Source of the DNA: Ectothiorhodospira marina
GTDB taxonomy: Bacteria > Pseudomonadota > Gammaproteobacteria > Ectothiorhodospirales > Ectothiorhodospiraceae
NCBI RefSeq assembly: GCF_900109495.1
Contig: NZ_FOAA01000008.1
Span: forward strand, 1 to 64,000
Direction: 5' to 3'
DNA: 64,000 bases
The first letter of the stretch is position 1, and each line of letters opens with the position of its first letter. The notes below the pieces were generated by a model, which saw nothing but the letters and a program-made list of their open reading frames with translations, did not search any database and was not told the origin of the DNA. Position numbers and translations under genes: made by a program. Shown piece by piece: positions 23,846 through 33,427 of this stretch.

Positions 23846-25297
23846 TCAGTGGCGCCAGAAAGCCGGCGTCAGCAGGACCAGCAGGGTAAAGACTTCCAGG
23901 CGACCCAGCAGCATGGCAAACATCAGCACCCATTTAGCCAGATCACTGATGGCTGCAAAATTCTCCGCCACCGCACCCAGACCCGGGCCCAGATTGGTGA
24001 TGGTGGCCGCCACTGCCGAAAAGGCCGTCACCTGATCCAGGCCAGTCGCCATCAAAGTGAGCATCATCAGGGCAAACAGGGCAATGTAGGTAGCGAAAAA
24101 GCCCCACACCGCATCGATCACCCGATCCGGCACCGGCTTACCCCCCACCTTGATGGGGACCAGGGCCTGGGGATGCACCAGACGAATCACCTCCCGGTAG
24201 CCCTGCTTGATCAGCAACATGAAGCGGATCACCTTGATGCCACCGCCAGTGGACATGGCGCAGCCACCAATGAACGCGGCCATGACGAGAAGCACCGGCA
24301 GGAAGATTGGCCAATTGGCGAAGTCACTGGTGGCGAACCCAGCCGTCGTGCCGATGGAGACTGCCTGAAAGATGCCATGATGCAGGGCATCTCCCCAGTG
24401 GTTGAAATGTTGCTGGATGACCAGGGTAACCACCACGACAACCATCAATATGCCCATGATACCCAGAAACCAACGCACTTCAGGCTCCTTGAGGTAGTGG
24501 GTCAACGATCGAGTACGCCAGGCCATGAAATGCATGGCAAAGTTGATGCCGGCAATGAGCATGAAGACCACGCAAATCATGGAGATCACCGGGCTGTCAA
24601 AGTGCCCGATGCTGGCGTCATAGGTGGAAAAACCACCGATGGCCACGGTGGAAAAGCTATGGCCGATGGCGTCGAAAGCGTTCATCCCCGCCAACCAGTA
24701 GGCCGAAGCACAAGCCACCGTGAGCGTCAGATAGATGTACCAGAGGGCCTTGGCCGTTTCAGCGATGCGGGGGGTGAGCTTGGTGTCCTTGACCGGTCCC
24801 GGGGTCTCGGCTCGGTAGAGCTGCATGCCCCCCACCCCGATCATGGGCAGGATGGCGACCGCCAGAACGATGATGCCCATCCCACCCAACCACTGCAGTT
24901 GCTGTCGATAAAAACGGATGGATTCCGGCAGGTCATCAATGCCCACCAAAACCGTGGCGCCGGTGGTCGTGAGCCCGGACATACTCTCAAAGGCCGCATC
25001 GGTGAATGACACCGACGGGGCCTGGGACAGTGTGAGCGGCAAGGCGCCGGAAAGGCCCAGCACCGTCCAGAACAGCACCACAATGAGAAAACCATCCCGG
25101 GTACGCAGGTCCTGACGGGACCGACACACCGGCAGCCAGAGCAACAGCCCCAGGGCCAGCAACACACCGAAAGACACGATAAACGGCAAAAGACCGCCGT
25201 CGTCATAGATCAGCGAGACGATGGCGGGAGGCAGCATGGTACCGCTGAAAAGCATCAGTAACAGCCCGACGACGCGCAGCACGGAGGCCCAATGCAT
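23846..25297 (-). CDS. trkH: TrkH family potassium uptake protein
   Basis: 483-residue Trk/Ktr potassium-channel-like subunit. It has four M1-P-M2 repeats; the selectivity-filter regions include SGLTTTGATVL, STVAIGGFSTYD, SIGTTAGFATSD and ATITNLGPGLG, each with the conserved Gly. It imports K+ together with a cytosolic TrkA, which is not encoded nearby. Length matches the family. The start ATG is at 25297. Potassium accumulation fits a halophilic or alkaliphilic lifestyle. Confidence 0.95.
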   Translation of the reverse strand: MHWASVLRVVGLLLMLFSGTMLPPAIVSLIYDDGGLLPFIVSFGVLLALGLLLWLPVCRSRQDLRTRDGFLIVVLFWTVLGLSGALPLTLSQAPSVSFTDAAFESMSGLTTTGATVLVGIDDLPESIRFYRQQLQWLGGMGIIVLAVAILPMIGVGGMQLYRAETPGPVKDTKLTPRIAETAKALWYIYLTLTVACASAYWLAGMNAFDAIGHSFSTVAIGGFSTYDASIGHFDSPVISMICVVFMLIAGINFAMHFMAWRTRSLTHYLKEPEVRWFLGIMGILMVVVVVTLVIQQHFNHWGDALHHGIFQAVSIGTTAGFATSDFANWPIFLPVLLVMAAFIGGCAMSTGGGIKVIRFMLLIKQGYREVIRLVHPQALVPIKVGGKPVPDRVIDAVWGFFATYIALFALMMLTLMATGLDQVTAFSAVAATITNLGPGLGAVAENFAAISDLAKWVLMFAMLLGRLEVFTLLVLLTPAFWRH

Positions 25298-25537
25298 GAA
25301 AAAACCCGGGTGGTGAACGGGCGCATAATGTACGCCACCGCAGCCGCCTGGGCAAAGGCAGTGGCACCACCGACCGAGGCATTTCGTCCGCCCGACGCGC
25401 TTGACCCCGGCTCAGCTCACGACTAGGGTAAAAAAACAAGACATCGTCCCAATCGACTTCAGGCAGGCCTGTTCAGGGCATGCGTGCAACGGCCCTGCCA
25501 TGGCGTGACGGTCACCCGGTGGCCCAAGGAGCGTGAC

Positions 25538-26029
25538 TTGCCCCGATCCCCTCAACATTTCGGTCCTGCCACGCCCGTCCTCCTGGCGGCCCTCTGTGGT
25601 GTGCTGACCCTGCTTCTCCCTCCCCTCCTGGCCAGCGCCCCCAAACCCGACCTGGAGAGCACTTCGGATCTGGCGCGAGCGGGCTATTATCAGCTGCGCT
25701 GGTCTCTGGATGAGGGGGAGGTGGATCGTTTCCGCCTGGAGGAGGCCACGGCCGATGATTTCTCCGACGCCCGGATCTTCTATGAGGGAGCCGATGGGGC
25801 CACGGTGATCAGTGGCCGCAGCAACGGGACCTTCCATTACCGAGTGCGGGCCCGGATGGAGGATGGGAGTCAGACCGAATGGAGTGACGCGCAACGCGTG
25901 GAGGTCAAGCACCATTCCATCGCTCAGGCCTTTGGGATCTTCACCCTGGGAGGCCTGGTCTTCGTGGCCACCGCCGGCATCATCGCCTTCGGCACCCGGG
26001 CCAACCGGATCCTCCCCGAGGACTCGTGA
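25538..26029 (+). CDS. fibronectin type III-like membrane protein beside a sodium symporter
   Basis: About 163 residues with an N-terminal signal or anchor (VLLAALCGVLTLLLPPLLAS), a single FN3-like beta domain (YYQLRWSLDEGEVDRFRLEEA to YRVRARMEDGSQTEWSDA) and a C-terminal membrane helix (FTLGGLVFVATAGIIAFG). The start is uncertain: a TTG at 25538 is preceded by AAGGAG at 6 nt and gives a sensible signal peptide, while the ATG-like upstream frame begins at 25484. It precedes the SSS symporter by 58 bp and probably belongs to its operon. Substrate capture or stabilising the symporter is possible but unproven. Confidence 0.65.
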   Translation: MPRSPQHFGPATPVLLAALCGVLTLLLPPLLASAPKPDLESTSDLARAGYYQLRWSLDEGEVDRFRLEEATADDFSDARIFYEGADGATVISGRSNGTFHYRVRARMEDGSQTEWSDAQRVEVKHHSIAQAFGIFTLGGLVFVATAGIIAFGTRANRILPEDS

Positions 26030-26087
26030 CCCCGACCCGATCACATTCAGGGGCCGCCCGCTGGCGGGCCCGGCATGAGGAGCGCCT

Positions 26088-27524
26088 ATGAGCATCCAGG
26101 AAACCGCCATCCTGGAGCCAGGAATCGCCTGGCTGCTGATTGCCCTGTTCACCGCACTGTATGTGGGGCTGGGCTGGTTTTTTGGCCGTAAGGATAAGGA
26201 GCTGGATCAGTTCGTCCTGGCCGGTCGCAAGGTGGGACTGGCTGTGGGAACCGCCACCGCCATGGCCACCTGGGTGACCAGCAACACCACCATGATGGCG
26301 CCCCAGCTGGCCTACCAAATGGGTATCTGGGGCATGGTGGGCTATTCCCTGGGTGCGGTCGGGCTGATCCTGTTTGCGCCCCTGGCCAAGCGCATCCGCA
26401 CCCTCATGCCCCATGGCTACACCAGCGGCGACTTCGTGCGCCTGCGTTATGGCAACCTGGCCTGGCGGGTCTTTCTCGGCATTTCCATCTTCTACAGCTT
26501 CGGCTGGCTGGTCAGCCTGGGTATGGCGGGCGGCGTGCTGACCCATGCCCTCTCCGGGATTCCCTATTGGCAGGGAATGAGTGTCATCCTGGCCGCCTGC
26601 GTGTCCTATACCCTCATTGGTGGTTTCCGGGCAGTCATCGGCACCGACTTCATTCAGTCCATCCTGATCCTCATTGGCCTGGTCATCCTGGCGTGGATGG
26701 TCATTGGCCGCATCGGCTTTGATGAGATTCACTTCAGCCTTGAGCGGGAACGCCCCGAACTGCTCAGCCTCATGATGCCGGCGGCCATCATGTTCCTGTT
26801 CAATAACCTGCTGTTCGGCATGGGGGAAATCTTCCATTCCAATGTCTGGTGGACGCGCGCCTATTCATTCCGCGAGGGCGTGGGTTTATGGGCCTACCTG
26901 TTGGCCGGCCTGTTCTGGGCCCCCATTCCCATTGTCGCCGGCTTCATTGCCCTGGCCGGTCCGGCCCTGGGGACGAACATCCCGGCAGCCGATATGGTGG
27001 GGCCCATCATTTCCGCCGAGCTGCTGGGCCTGGCAGGGGCCGTCATCGTGCTGATCATGGTGTTCGCCGCCCTGGCTTCCAGCCTGGACTCCCTGCTGGC
27101 GGCCACTGCCATGCTGGTGGTACGGGACATCTATTACCGCCACCTGCGTCCTCAGGCCACGGCCGATCATCTGCGCGATGCCACCAAGGTGACCATCCTG
27201 CTCTTGGGAGTCGTCACCTGGCTGTTGTGTCTGCCGCGCATCACCACCCTGGCAGAGTTGCTGCACTTTACCGGTGCGTTCGTGGCCAGCACCATCTGGC
27301 CCATTGCCGCCGGCCTGTACTGGCGCCGAACCAACCGCTGGGGTGCCACGCTGGCGATGGTGGCCGGTAGCGCGGCCGGCATCATCGCTTATTTCCAGAT
27401 CGGATTCTACGTGGGGGCACTGGTGGGTGCGGCGGTTTCCATGGTGGTCGTGCTACTGACCACCTGGATCAGGCCCCAGGAATTCGATTGGGAACAGCTT
27501 AAAGAAGCCCCACCAACACATTGA
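26088..27524 (+). CDS. sodium:solute symporter (SSS family)
   Basis: 478-residue transporter with about 13 membrane helices. It begins with LYVGLGWFFGRKDKELDQFVLAGRKVG, then MATWVTSNTTMMAPQLAYQMG, and has the SSS consensus around GGFRAVIGTDFIQSILILIG and ASSLDSLLAATAMLVVRDIY. It uses the sodium gradient to import an organic solute (urea, proline, carboxylate or similar; not decidable). A fibronectin-like protein gene lies before it and a 39-residue membrane peptide gene lies 18 bp after it. Confidence 0.9.
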   Translation: MSIQETAILEPGIAWLLIALFTALYVGLGWFFGRKDKELDQFVLAGRKVGLAVGTATAMATWVTSNTTMMAPQLAYQMGIWGMVGYSLGAVGLILFAPLAKRIRTLMPHGYTSGDFVRLRYGNLAWRVFLGISIFYSFGWLVSLGMAGGVLTHALSGIPYWQGMSVILAACVSYTLIGGFRAVIGTDFIQSILILIGLVILAWMVIGRIGFDEIHFSLERERPELLSLMMPAAIMFLFNNLLFGMGEIFHSNVWWTRAYSFREGVGLWAYLLAGLFWAPIPIVAGFIALAGPALGTNIPAADMVGPIISAELLGLAGAVIVLIMVFAALASSLDSLLAATAMLVVRDIYYRHLRPQATADHLRDATKVTILLLGVVTWLLCLPRITTLAELLHFTGAFVASTIWPIAAGLYWRRTNRWGATLAMVAGSAAGIIAYFQIGFYVGALVGAAVSMVVVLLTTWIRPQEFDWEQLKEAPPTH

Positions 27525-27542
27525 TCAACCGGGGTGAACCTC

Positions 27543-27662
27543 ATGGCATCTGTCGAATTTCTTTCCATCATCGTCACCGTGGCGACCCTCATCACCACGC
27601 TGTGCATCTTTGTCCTGATCGGCTTGGTGATCAGGGACTGGCGCAATGGCACCCTCTGGTAG
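27543..27662 (+). CDS. 39-residue single-span membrane peptide, putative symporter accessory
   Basis: Small open frame beginning at an ATG 6 nt after GGGGTGA and ending TAG at 27660-27662. It encodes MASVEFLSIIV, a hydrophobic helix (about 6-30, with TLITTLCIFVLIGLVI) and a short cytoplasmic tail RDWRNGTLW. It lies 18 bp after the SSS symporter on the same strand. Comparable small single-span subunits are known next to several transporters. The function is inferred from context only. Confidence 0.6.
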   Translation: MASVEFLSIIVTVATLITTLCIFVLIGLVIRDWRNGTLW

Positions 27663-27820
27663 CAGGACCCTTTCGTTGTATCCCACTGCCCGTGCAGGAT
27701 CATGGACTGGTCCGAGTGAAACCGTCTTTCATCCAATCCGCGTCATAAGGGCATATCCAGCACGATTCTTGCGTAAATATTCACTCAAAATGGATTTCCT
27801 CCAATCCGCGTGAGATGCGA

Positions 27821-27852
27821 CCTCCCCGGGCCTCAAGGGCGGCGCGGGGAGG
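27821..27852 (+). other. hairpin in the leader of the GGDEF/EAL gene
   Basis: Arms CCTCCCCG (27821-27828) and CGGGGAGG (27845-27852), 16-nt loop, 30 bp before the ATG. The rest of 27663-27820 has no gene; it holds two direct copies of TCCAATCCGCGT (27732-27743 and 27800-27811). Role unknown; could be the terminator of the symporter unit or a leader structure. Confidence 0.4.
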
Positions 27853-27882
27853 CCACCAGGCAACCCAGGGAGTAGCCCCCAC

Positions 27883-30855
27883 ATGACGCGCATCCCGTTG
27901 CGCTATCTAACGGTCCTGATCCTGCTGGTGTTCATCGTCCTGAGCACCCTGCTGGCCTATCGATTCGGCCTCAACGCCGCTGCCAATCATGTGGAAACCT
28001 CAGAGTCGCGCCACCTGGAGGCCCTGGCCCAGCGCTTGCGAGATCATGCTCAGGATATGGTGGAATGGGGTGAACGCGCTCGCCTGCAACAAACACTGCA
28101 ATCCATGAGCGAGGGGCGCGACATCAATCTGGCCGTGATCCTGGACGCGCAAGGACACATCCTGGCCGGGCTGGATGCTCAATACGTGGGGGCCCCCTGG
28201 GGCGCCCTAACCCCGCATCGCCTGAATCCGGCCCACTATACCGACCTATCGGTTGCCACCTGGCTCGGGGACACGGACCGTGTCGGAAAAGTTTTCACTA
28301 GTGAATCCCGCAATACCCTCCTGGCCCTCTTCCCCATCACCCTGGCATCCGCCGCTTCCGGCGTCGACACGCAACCCCCCTCGGGAGGGGTGATACTGAT
28401 TCAACTGGACCTGATGCCAGCAAAGGCAGCAGCCCGCGACAACGTGCGCGAACTCGTACTGCAGTTCATGGGCTTCCTGGTCCTGCTCGCGACCCTTGGG
28501 CTGTTCTTCTTTCACTGGACGGTGATCAAGCGTGTTGAGCGCCTGGCTCAGGCCACGCGCCAGTTTGCCGAAGGTGACCTGAATACCCGCAGCGGCGTGA
28601 CCGGAGGTGACGAACTGGCGGATCTGGGGCGCACGTTCGATCAGATGGTCACCCGCATCGCCGAGAGCCAGCAGACCCTGCGGGAGCGTGACCAACGGCT
28701 GCTTCGGGCTCAGCGCACGGCCCGCATCGGCACCTGGGAGATGCATTTGCCCGAGCAGTCATTCTTTTGGAGCGACGAGATCTCCCGCCTGCTGGGCGTT
28801 GCTCCCACGGAAGGCCATTTCAACTATGAAAGCTTCATGGCACGCATCCATCCGGATGACCTGGAAGCCGCTCGCCAGTCCGACCGCAAGGCCATGGAGG
28901 AAGGCATTGCCGGGGAACTGGACTACCGCATCATGGCAGCTGACGGGAACCTGCGCCACGTTCATGAACAGACGCAGGTGATCCGCCGGCCCGATGGGCA
29001 GATCCGCGCCGTGATCGGTACCGTGCAAGACATCACCGAGCGTAAGCGGGCCGAGGAAGCCATATTCAATGCCAAGGAGCGGGCCCAGGTCACGCTGGAC
29101 TCCATCGGTGATGCCGTGATGACCACGGATGCCGACGGACGCGTGGACTACCTCAACCCGGCGGCCGAGGCGCTCACCGGCTGGCCATTGATGGAAGCCT
29201 GTGGCAAGCGCCCGGACGAGATGTTCCAGCTGATCAATGAAACCAGCGGTGCGACGGTTCGCACACCGCTGCACGCCTGCCTGAGGGAGGGTCGCAGCGT
29301 CGGGCTGGCCAATCACATGGTGATGATCACCCGGGATGGTCGCACCCGCGCCGTCGAGGACTCCGCGGCACCGATTCGGGACCGCCAGGGGACCACCATT
29401 GGAGCCGTACTGGTCTTCCATGATGTCACTCAACCCAGACAGCTGGCCCGCAAGCTCTCCTGGCAGGCCACCCATGACCCCCTCACCGGACTGTTCAACC
29501 GGTTTGAATTCGAACGCCGCCTGCAGGTGGCGCTCAAGCAGGCCCGTGAAATCAACGCCCACCACGCCCTGCTCTACATGGACCTGGACCAGTTCAAGGT
29601 CGTCAACGACACCTGCGGGCATGTGGCCGGAGACGAATTGCTCAAGCAGTTGGCCTTCACTCTGCTGGCCAAGATCCGTGACTCCGACATGTTGGCCCGC
29701 CTGGGCGGTGACGAATTCGGTGTGCTGCTGGAGAACTGCCCGCGTGACAAGGCCCTGGAGATTGCCGATCATCTGCGCCAGACAGTGCGTCAATTCCGGT
29801 TCGTATGGCAGGGGCGGGTCTTCGAGGTGGGCATCAGCATCGGCGCGGTCATGCTGGAGTCCACTGCCGAGGACATGAACGCGGTACTCAGCGCCGCCGA
29901 CATGGCCTGCTTTGCGGCCAAGGAACGCGGTCGTGATCGCATCCACGTCTACCATCCCAATGATCAAGAACTCATCCAGCGACACGGGGAGATGGAGGCC
30001 GTCTCCCGGATCAACCAGGCCCTGGCCGACCAGCGCTTCCGGCTTTATGTGCAGCCCATCATTCCCGTTGCCAGCCAAAAGCATCCTCCCCATCAGGAGA
30101 TCCTGCTGCGCATGCTGGATGAGGATGGCCGGGTGATCATGCCGGGTGCCTTTATTCCCGCGGCCGAGCGCTTCGGGCTGATGCCGGCGGTGGATCGCTG
30201 GGTGGTGCATCATTTCTTCAGCCAGTTTGCTCACATCCTGAAGGAAGATCCCCGCAACGAGTCCACTTCCGAAGGCACGGTCTACGCCATCAACCTCTCC
30301 GGCGCCTCATTGAATGATGAACAACTTCCCGGCTTTGTCATCCAGCAACTGGAGCGCTACCAGATCCCGGCATCGCGCATTTGTTTCGAGATCACCGAAA
30401 CCGCCGCCATTGCCAACCTGAACCGGGCCGGGCTGTTCATGAATCAGCTCCGCCAGCGGGGATGCCGTTTCGCACTGGATGACTTTGGTACCGGTCTGTC
30501 CTCTTTTACCTATCTCAAGCAACTGCCGGTGGATTACCTCAAGATTGACGGCAGTCTGGTCAAGGATATCGCCCGGGACCCCATCGATCGTTCCATGGTG
30601 GATGCCATTGCCCGCATCGGGCGGGTCATGGGGCTGTACACCATTGCCGAATTTGTGGAAGACGACGCCGTACTGGCGACCCTGGCCGAACTGGGGGTGG
30701 ATTTTGCCCAAGGCTACGGCATCGCCCGACCCGCTCCCCTGTCCATGGCGACGCCCTTTAACGGCCCCCCTCGCCAGCGATCCGCCCCGACGTCCTCGCA
30801 TCGCCCCTCTCTGAATGGGATGGCACAATCCCGTTTGCCAAACACGGAGGTTTGA
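27883..30855 (+). CDS. membrane PAS-GGDEF-EAL c-di-GMP signalling protein
   Basis: 990-residue protein. Membrane helix 1 (about 8-28) is followed by a periplasmic sensor (~29-190), helix 2 (~190-213), HAMP (~215-265), two PAS domains (~275-390, with IGTWEMHLPEQSFFWSDE, and ~395-520), GGDEF (~525-685, motif LGGDEFGVLL) and EAL (~700-960, motif EILLRM, with ALDDFGTGLSSFTYLKQLP and YLKIDGSLVKD). The cyclase motif is intact and the phosphodiesterase has the main metal-binding residues, so the protein could make or degrade c-di-GMP; the balance cannot be read from sequence. It is monocistronic, followed by a tRNA gene. Confidence 0.92.
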   Translation: MTRIPLRYLTVLILLVFIVLSTLLAYRFGLNAAANHVETSESRHLEALAQRLRDHAQDMVEWGERARLQQTLQSMSEGRDINLAVILDAQGHILAGLDAQYVGAPWGALTPHRLNPAHYTDLSVATWLGDTDRVGKVFTSESRNTLLALFPITLASAASGVDTQPPSGGVILIQLDLMPAKAAARDNVRELVLQFMGFLVLLATLGLFFFHWTVIKRVERLAQATRQFAEGDLNTRSGVTGGDELADLGRTFDQMVTRIAESQQTLRERDQRLLRAQRTARIGTWEMHLPEQSFFWSDEISRLLGVAPTEGHFNYESFMARIHPDDLEAARQSDRKAMEEGIAGELDYRIMAADGNLRHVHEQTQVIRRPDGQIRAVIGTVQDITERKRAEEAIFNAKERAQVTLDSIGDAVMTTDADGRVDYLNPAAEALTGWPLMEACGKRPDEMFQLINETSGATVRTPLHACLREGRSVGLANHMVMITRDGRTRAVEDSAAPIRDRQGTTIGAVLVFHDVTQPRQLARKLSWQATHDPLTGLFNRFEFERRLQVALKQAREINAHHALLYMDLDQFKVVNDTCGHVAGDELLKQLAFTLLAKIRDSDMLARLGGDEFGVLLENCPRDKALEIADHLRQTVRQFRFVWQGRVFEVGISIGAVMLESTAEDMNAVLSAADMACFAAKERGRDRIHVYHPNDQELIQRHGEMEAVSRINQALADQRFRLYVQPIIPVASQKHPPHQEILLRMLDEDGRVIMPGAFIPAAERFGLMPAVDRWVVHHFFSQFAHILKEDPRNESTSEGTVYAINLSGASLNDEQLPGFVIQQLERYQIPASRICFEITETAAIANLNRAGLFMNQLRQRGCRFALDDFGTGLSSFTYLKQLPVDYLKIDGSLVKDIARDPIDRSMVDAIARIGRVMGLYTIAEFVEDDAVLATLAELGVDFAQGYGIARPAPLSMATPFNGPPRQRSAPTSSHRPSLNGMAQSRLPNTEV

Positions 30856-30948
30856 TGTATCTTTGCGCACCTTGTCAGGCGCGGTCTGCCGCAGCCCTGA
30901 AACAGGCACCCTCAAGGCCCGGACATACCGGCCAGGGTGACGCACTTT

Positions 30949-31039
30949 GGAGAGGTGGCCGAGCGGTCGAAGGCGCACGCCTGGAAAGTGTGTATACGGT
31001 AACCCCGTATCGAGGGTTCGAATCCCTCCCTCTCCGCCA
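30949..31039 (+). tRNA. tRNA-Ser (anticodon GGA)
   Basis: Class II tRNA: acceptor GGAGAGG pairs with CCTCTCC, D-arm TGGCCGAGCGGTCGAA, anticodon stem CACGC/GTGTG around CTGGAAA (anticodon GGA), a long variable arm (TATACGGTAACCCCGTATC), T-arm GGGTTCGAATCCC, discriminator G and encoded CCA (31037-31039). Confidence 0.97.
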
Positions 31040-31047
31040 ATATTGCA

Positions 31048-31081
31048 TGAAAGAGCCACCGCTACGCCGGTGGCTCTTTCA
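31048..31081 (+). terminator. terminator of tRNA-Ser
   Basis: 14-bp perfect arms TGAAAGAGCCACCG (31048-31061) and CGGTGGCTCTTTCA (31068-31081), starting 8 bp after the tRNA CCA. The T run lies inside the stem (CTCTTTC) and is followed by TTTGGG. Confidence 0.75.
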
Positions 31082-31292
31082 TTTGGGCAATACCCATCAA
31101 AACCTTCCCAGGCGAAGGCGCGTCTCCCCATAAAAAGCTTGATCCCGCGCAGTTAAAGCGGCAATCCCCTGTTGCTGCCTTGCAACACATCCCACGATGT
31201 AAGACTATCCGCCCGTTTGACCATTGTATTTATACCTGGATAAAAAACGATAAGGGTATATCCATTCTTCTCTGCATAAAGCGGGAGCATTT

Positions 31293-31601
31293 ATGGACCA
31301 AAGCACCATCGACCGCATCAAGGCGGACCCAAACTTCCAAAGGCTGGTGAAAAAGCGCTCACGCCTGGCTTGGACCCTGAGCTTCGCCATGCTCATCGTG
31401 TATTACAGTTTTATCCTGCTGGTAGCCTTCCTGCCCGACGTTCTGGCCATGCAGCCCTTTGGTGACAGCATCATCACCTTGGGCGTACCCATGGGCGTGG
31501 GCATCATTCTGTTTGCCTTCCTGCTGACGGGCATTTACGTGTACAAGGCCAACACCGAATTTGACCGGCTTACCGCCGCCGTGAGGGAGCACGCCGAATG
31601 A
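31293..31601 (+). CDS. yjcH: DUF485 membrane protein, ActP partner
   Basis: 102-residue inner-membrane protein with two hydrophobic spans (about 28-50 and 60-85) and an N-terminal [19 protein letters not shown] block, the DUF485/YjcH signature. YjcH is encoded immediately before the acetate permease ActP in enterobacteria (acs-yjcH-actP). The same pairing is seen here, with a 4-bp ATGA overlap (31598-31601). Acs is not adjacent. Likely an accessory subunit of the symporter. Confidence 0.92.
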   Translation: MDQSTIDRIKADPNFQRLVKKRSRLAWTLSFAMLIVYYSFILLVAFLPDVLAMQPFGDSIITLGVPMGVGIILFAFLLTGIYVYKANTEFDRLTAAVREHAE

Positions 31602-33253
31602 AACCGCTCATGATCCTTATCTCCATAGCCCTGCTGCTCACTTCCGGAACAGCCATGGCCCAGACGGCGGAAGTCACCGAAGCGGTCGGGGGCAGCAGCT
31701 GGACTTCCAGCATCATGTTCATTGTCTTCGTGATCGGCACCATGGGTATCACCTACTGGGCCTCGCGCCGCACCAAGACAGCCTCGGATTTCTACACCGC
31801 GGGAGGTGGCATCACCGGCTTCCAGAATGGTCTGGCCATCTCCGGTGACTATATGTCGGCAGCCTCGTTCCTGGGCATCACCGCCCTGGTGTATACCTCC
31901 GGCTTCGATGGACTGATCTATTCCATCGGCTTCCTGGTGGGCTGGCCGGTGATCATGTTCATCATGTCCGAACGGCTGAGAAACCTGGGCAAGTTCACCT
32001 TCTCCGATGTGGTGTCTTTCCGCTTCCAGCAGGTGCCCATCCGGGTGTTTTCAGCCTTTGGGGGCATCACCATCGTCCTGCTTTATCTGATCGCCCAGAT
32101 GGTGGGAGCCGGCGCGCTGGTTCAGACCCTGTTTGGCATGAGCTTTGAGGCCGCTGTCATCATCGTCGGCATCCTGATCATCGGCTACGTGACCTTCGGC
32201 GGCATGCTGGCCACCACCTGGGTGCAGATCATCAAGGCCGTGCTGCTGCTCTCTGGCGCCACTTTTATCGCCGGAATGTCCCTTTACTTCTATGGCTTCA
32301 GCCTGGAAGGCCTGTTCCAGGCGGCTGCCGACCGTCATGCCTTGGGTGAGGATATCTTTGCGGTGGGCGGCCTGGTCAGCGATCCCATCTCGGCCATCTC
32401 ACTCGGTATCGCCCTGATGTTCGGTACCGCGGGTCTGCCGCACATCCTGATGCGTTTCTTCACGGTGCCCAGCGCCAAGGAGGCGCGCAAGTCAGTCTTC
32501 TTCGCCACCGGCTTCATCGGTTATTTCTACGTGCTGACCTTCATCATTGGCATGGGCGCCATCGCCTTTGTCATGGGCAATCCGGCTTATTTCGATGAGA
32601 CCGGTCGCATGTTCGGCGGTGATAACATGCCGGCAGTCCATCTGGCCCATGCCCTGGGCGGTGACCTGTTCCTGGGCTTCATCTCTGCGGTGGCTTTCGC
32701 CACCATCCTGGCGGTGGTGGCCGGTCTCACCCTGGCGGGTGCCTCGGCCATCTCCAACGACCTGTATGCCAACGTGATCAACAAGAACGCCACCAACCAG
32801 CAGGAGATGCGCGTCTCCCGGGTGGCCACGATCATCCTGGGCATCATCGCCGTGCTGCTGGGGATTGCCTTCCAGAATCAGAACATCGCCTTCCTGGTGG
32901 GGCTGGCCTTCACCATCGCCGCTTCCACCACCTTCCCGGTGCTGATCCTGTCCATGTACTGGCATGACATGACCACCCGCGGTGCGGTGATCGGTGGCTC
33001 CCTGGGTCTGATCTCTGCCGTGATCATGGTGGTGCTGAGCCCCAACGTGTGGGTACAGGTACTGGGCAATGAAGAGGCGATCGTGCCTTACAGCAACCCT
33101 GCCCTGTTCACGGTGACCATTGCCTTCCTGGGCATCTGGATCTTCTCCAAGCTGGACCGCTCCAAGCGGGCCGCCGAGGACCGTCGCCGGTTCGAGGCCC
33201 AGTACATCCGCTCCCAGACGGGTATCGGCATCAACAAGGCCGCAGAGCATTGA
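31598..33253 (+). CDS. actP: cation/acetate symporter
   Basis: 551-residue SSS-family transporter. The N-terminus is a signal-like segment ([11 protein letters not shown]), as in E. coli ActP. Then [31 protein letters not shown], the conserved ActP block, is followed by about 13 helices and a basic C-terminal tail. It takes up acetate and other short carboxylates with a cation. It is coupled to the DUF485 gene. Acetate taken up here could feed the glyoxylate bypass enzymes at 35763-39169. Confidence 0.93.
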   Translation: MKPLMILISIALLLTSGTAMAQTAEVTEAVGGSSWTSSIMFIVFVIGTMGITYWASRRTKTASDFYTAGGGITGFQNGLAISGDYMSAASFLGITALVYTSGFDGLIYSIGFLVGWPVIMFIMSERLRNLGKFTFSDVVSFRFQQVPIRVFSAFGGITIVLLYLIAQMVGAGALVQTLFGMSFEAAVIIVGILIIGYVTFGGMLATTWVQIIKAVLLLSGATFIAGMSLYFYGFSLEGLFQAAADRHALGEDIFAVGGLVSDPISAISLGIALMFGTAGLPHILMRFFTVPSAKEARKSVFFATGFIGYFYVLTFIIGMGAIAFVMGNPAYFDETGRMFGGDNMPAVHLAHALGGDLFLGFISAVAFATILAVVAGLTLAGASAISNDLYANVINKNATNQQEMRVSRVATIILGIIAVLLGIAFQNQNIAFLVGLAFTIAASTTFPVLILSMYWHDMTTRGAVIGGSLGLISAVIMVVLSPNVWVQVLGNEEAIVPYSNPALFTVTIAFLGIWIFSKLDRSKRAAEDRRRFEAQYIRSQTGIGINKAAEH

Positions 33254-33260
33254 TGCTCCT

Positions 33261-33283
33261 GGCGTGACCCCAGGGGTCACGCC
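33261..33283 (+). terminator. hairpin after actP
   Basis: 10-bp arms GGCGTGACCC / GGGTCACGCC with a 3-nt loop, 8 bp after the actP stop. There is no T run, so it may stabilise the 3' end rather than terminate. Confidence 0.5.
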
Positions 33284-33427
33284 AACCGGCGGGCGGGGCA
33301 TGGCATACCGAGAGGGCCATGCCCCTGCCCACCACCTATCAGCTGTTCATCCATCTGCATCGTCCCTGCCGCATCCAGGGGGGCGCCCCCTCCGCCAGGC
33401 CTGGACCAAAGCCATCAGGAGCGTTTG

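Noticed and set aside
27732-27811. Two direct copies of TCCAATCCGCGT, 68 bp apart
   Set aside because: Too short to call att sites or operators; no integrase or other copy nearby. Mentioned only in the leader note.
28759-30234. 491-codon minus-strand frame
   Set aside because: Antisense to the GGDEF/EAL gene, which has intact motifs; no plausible product.
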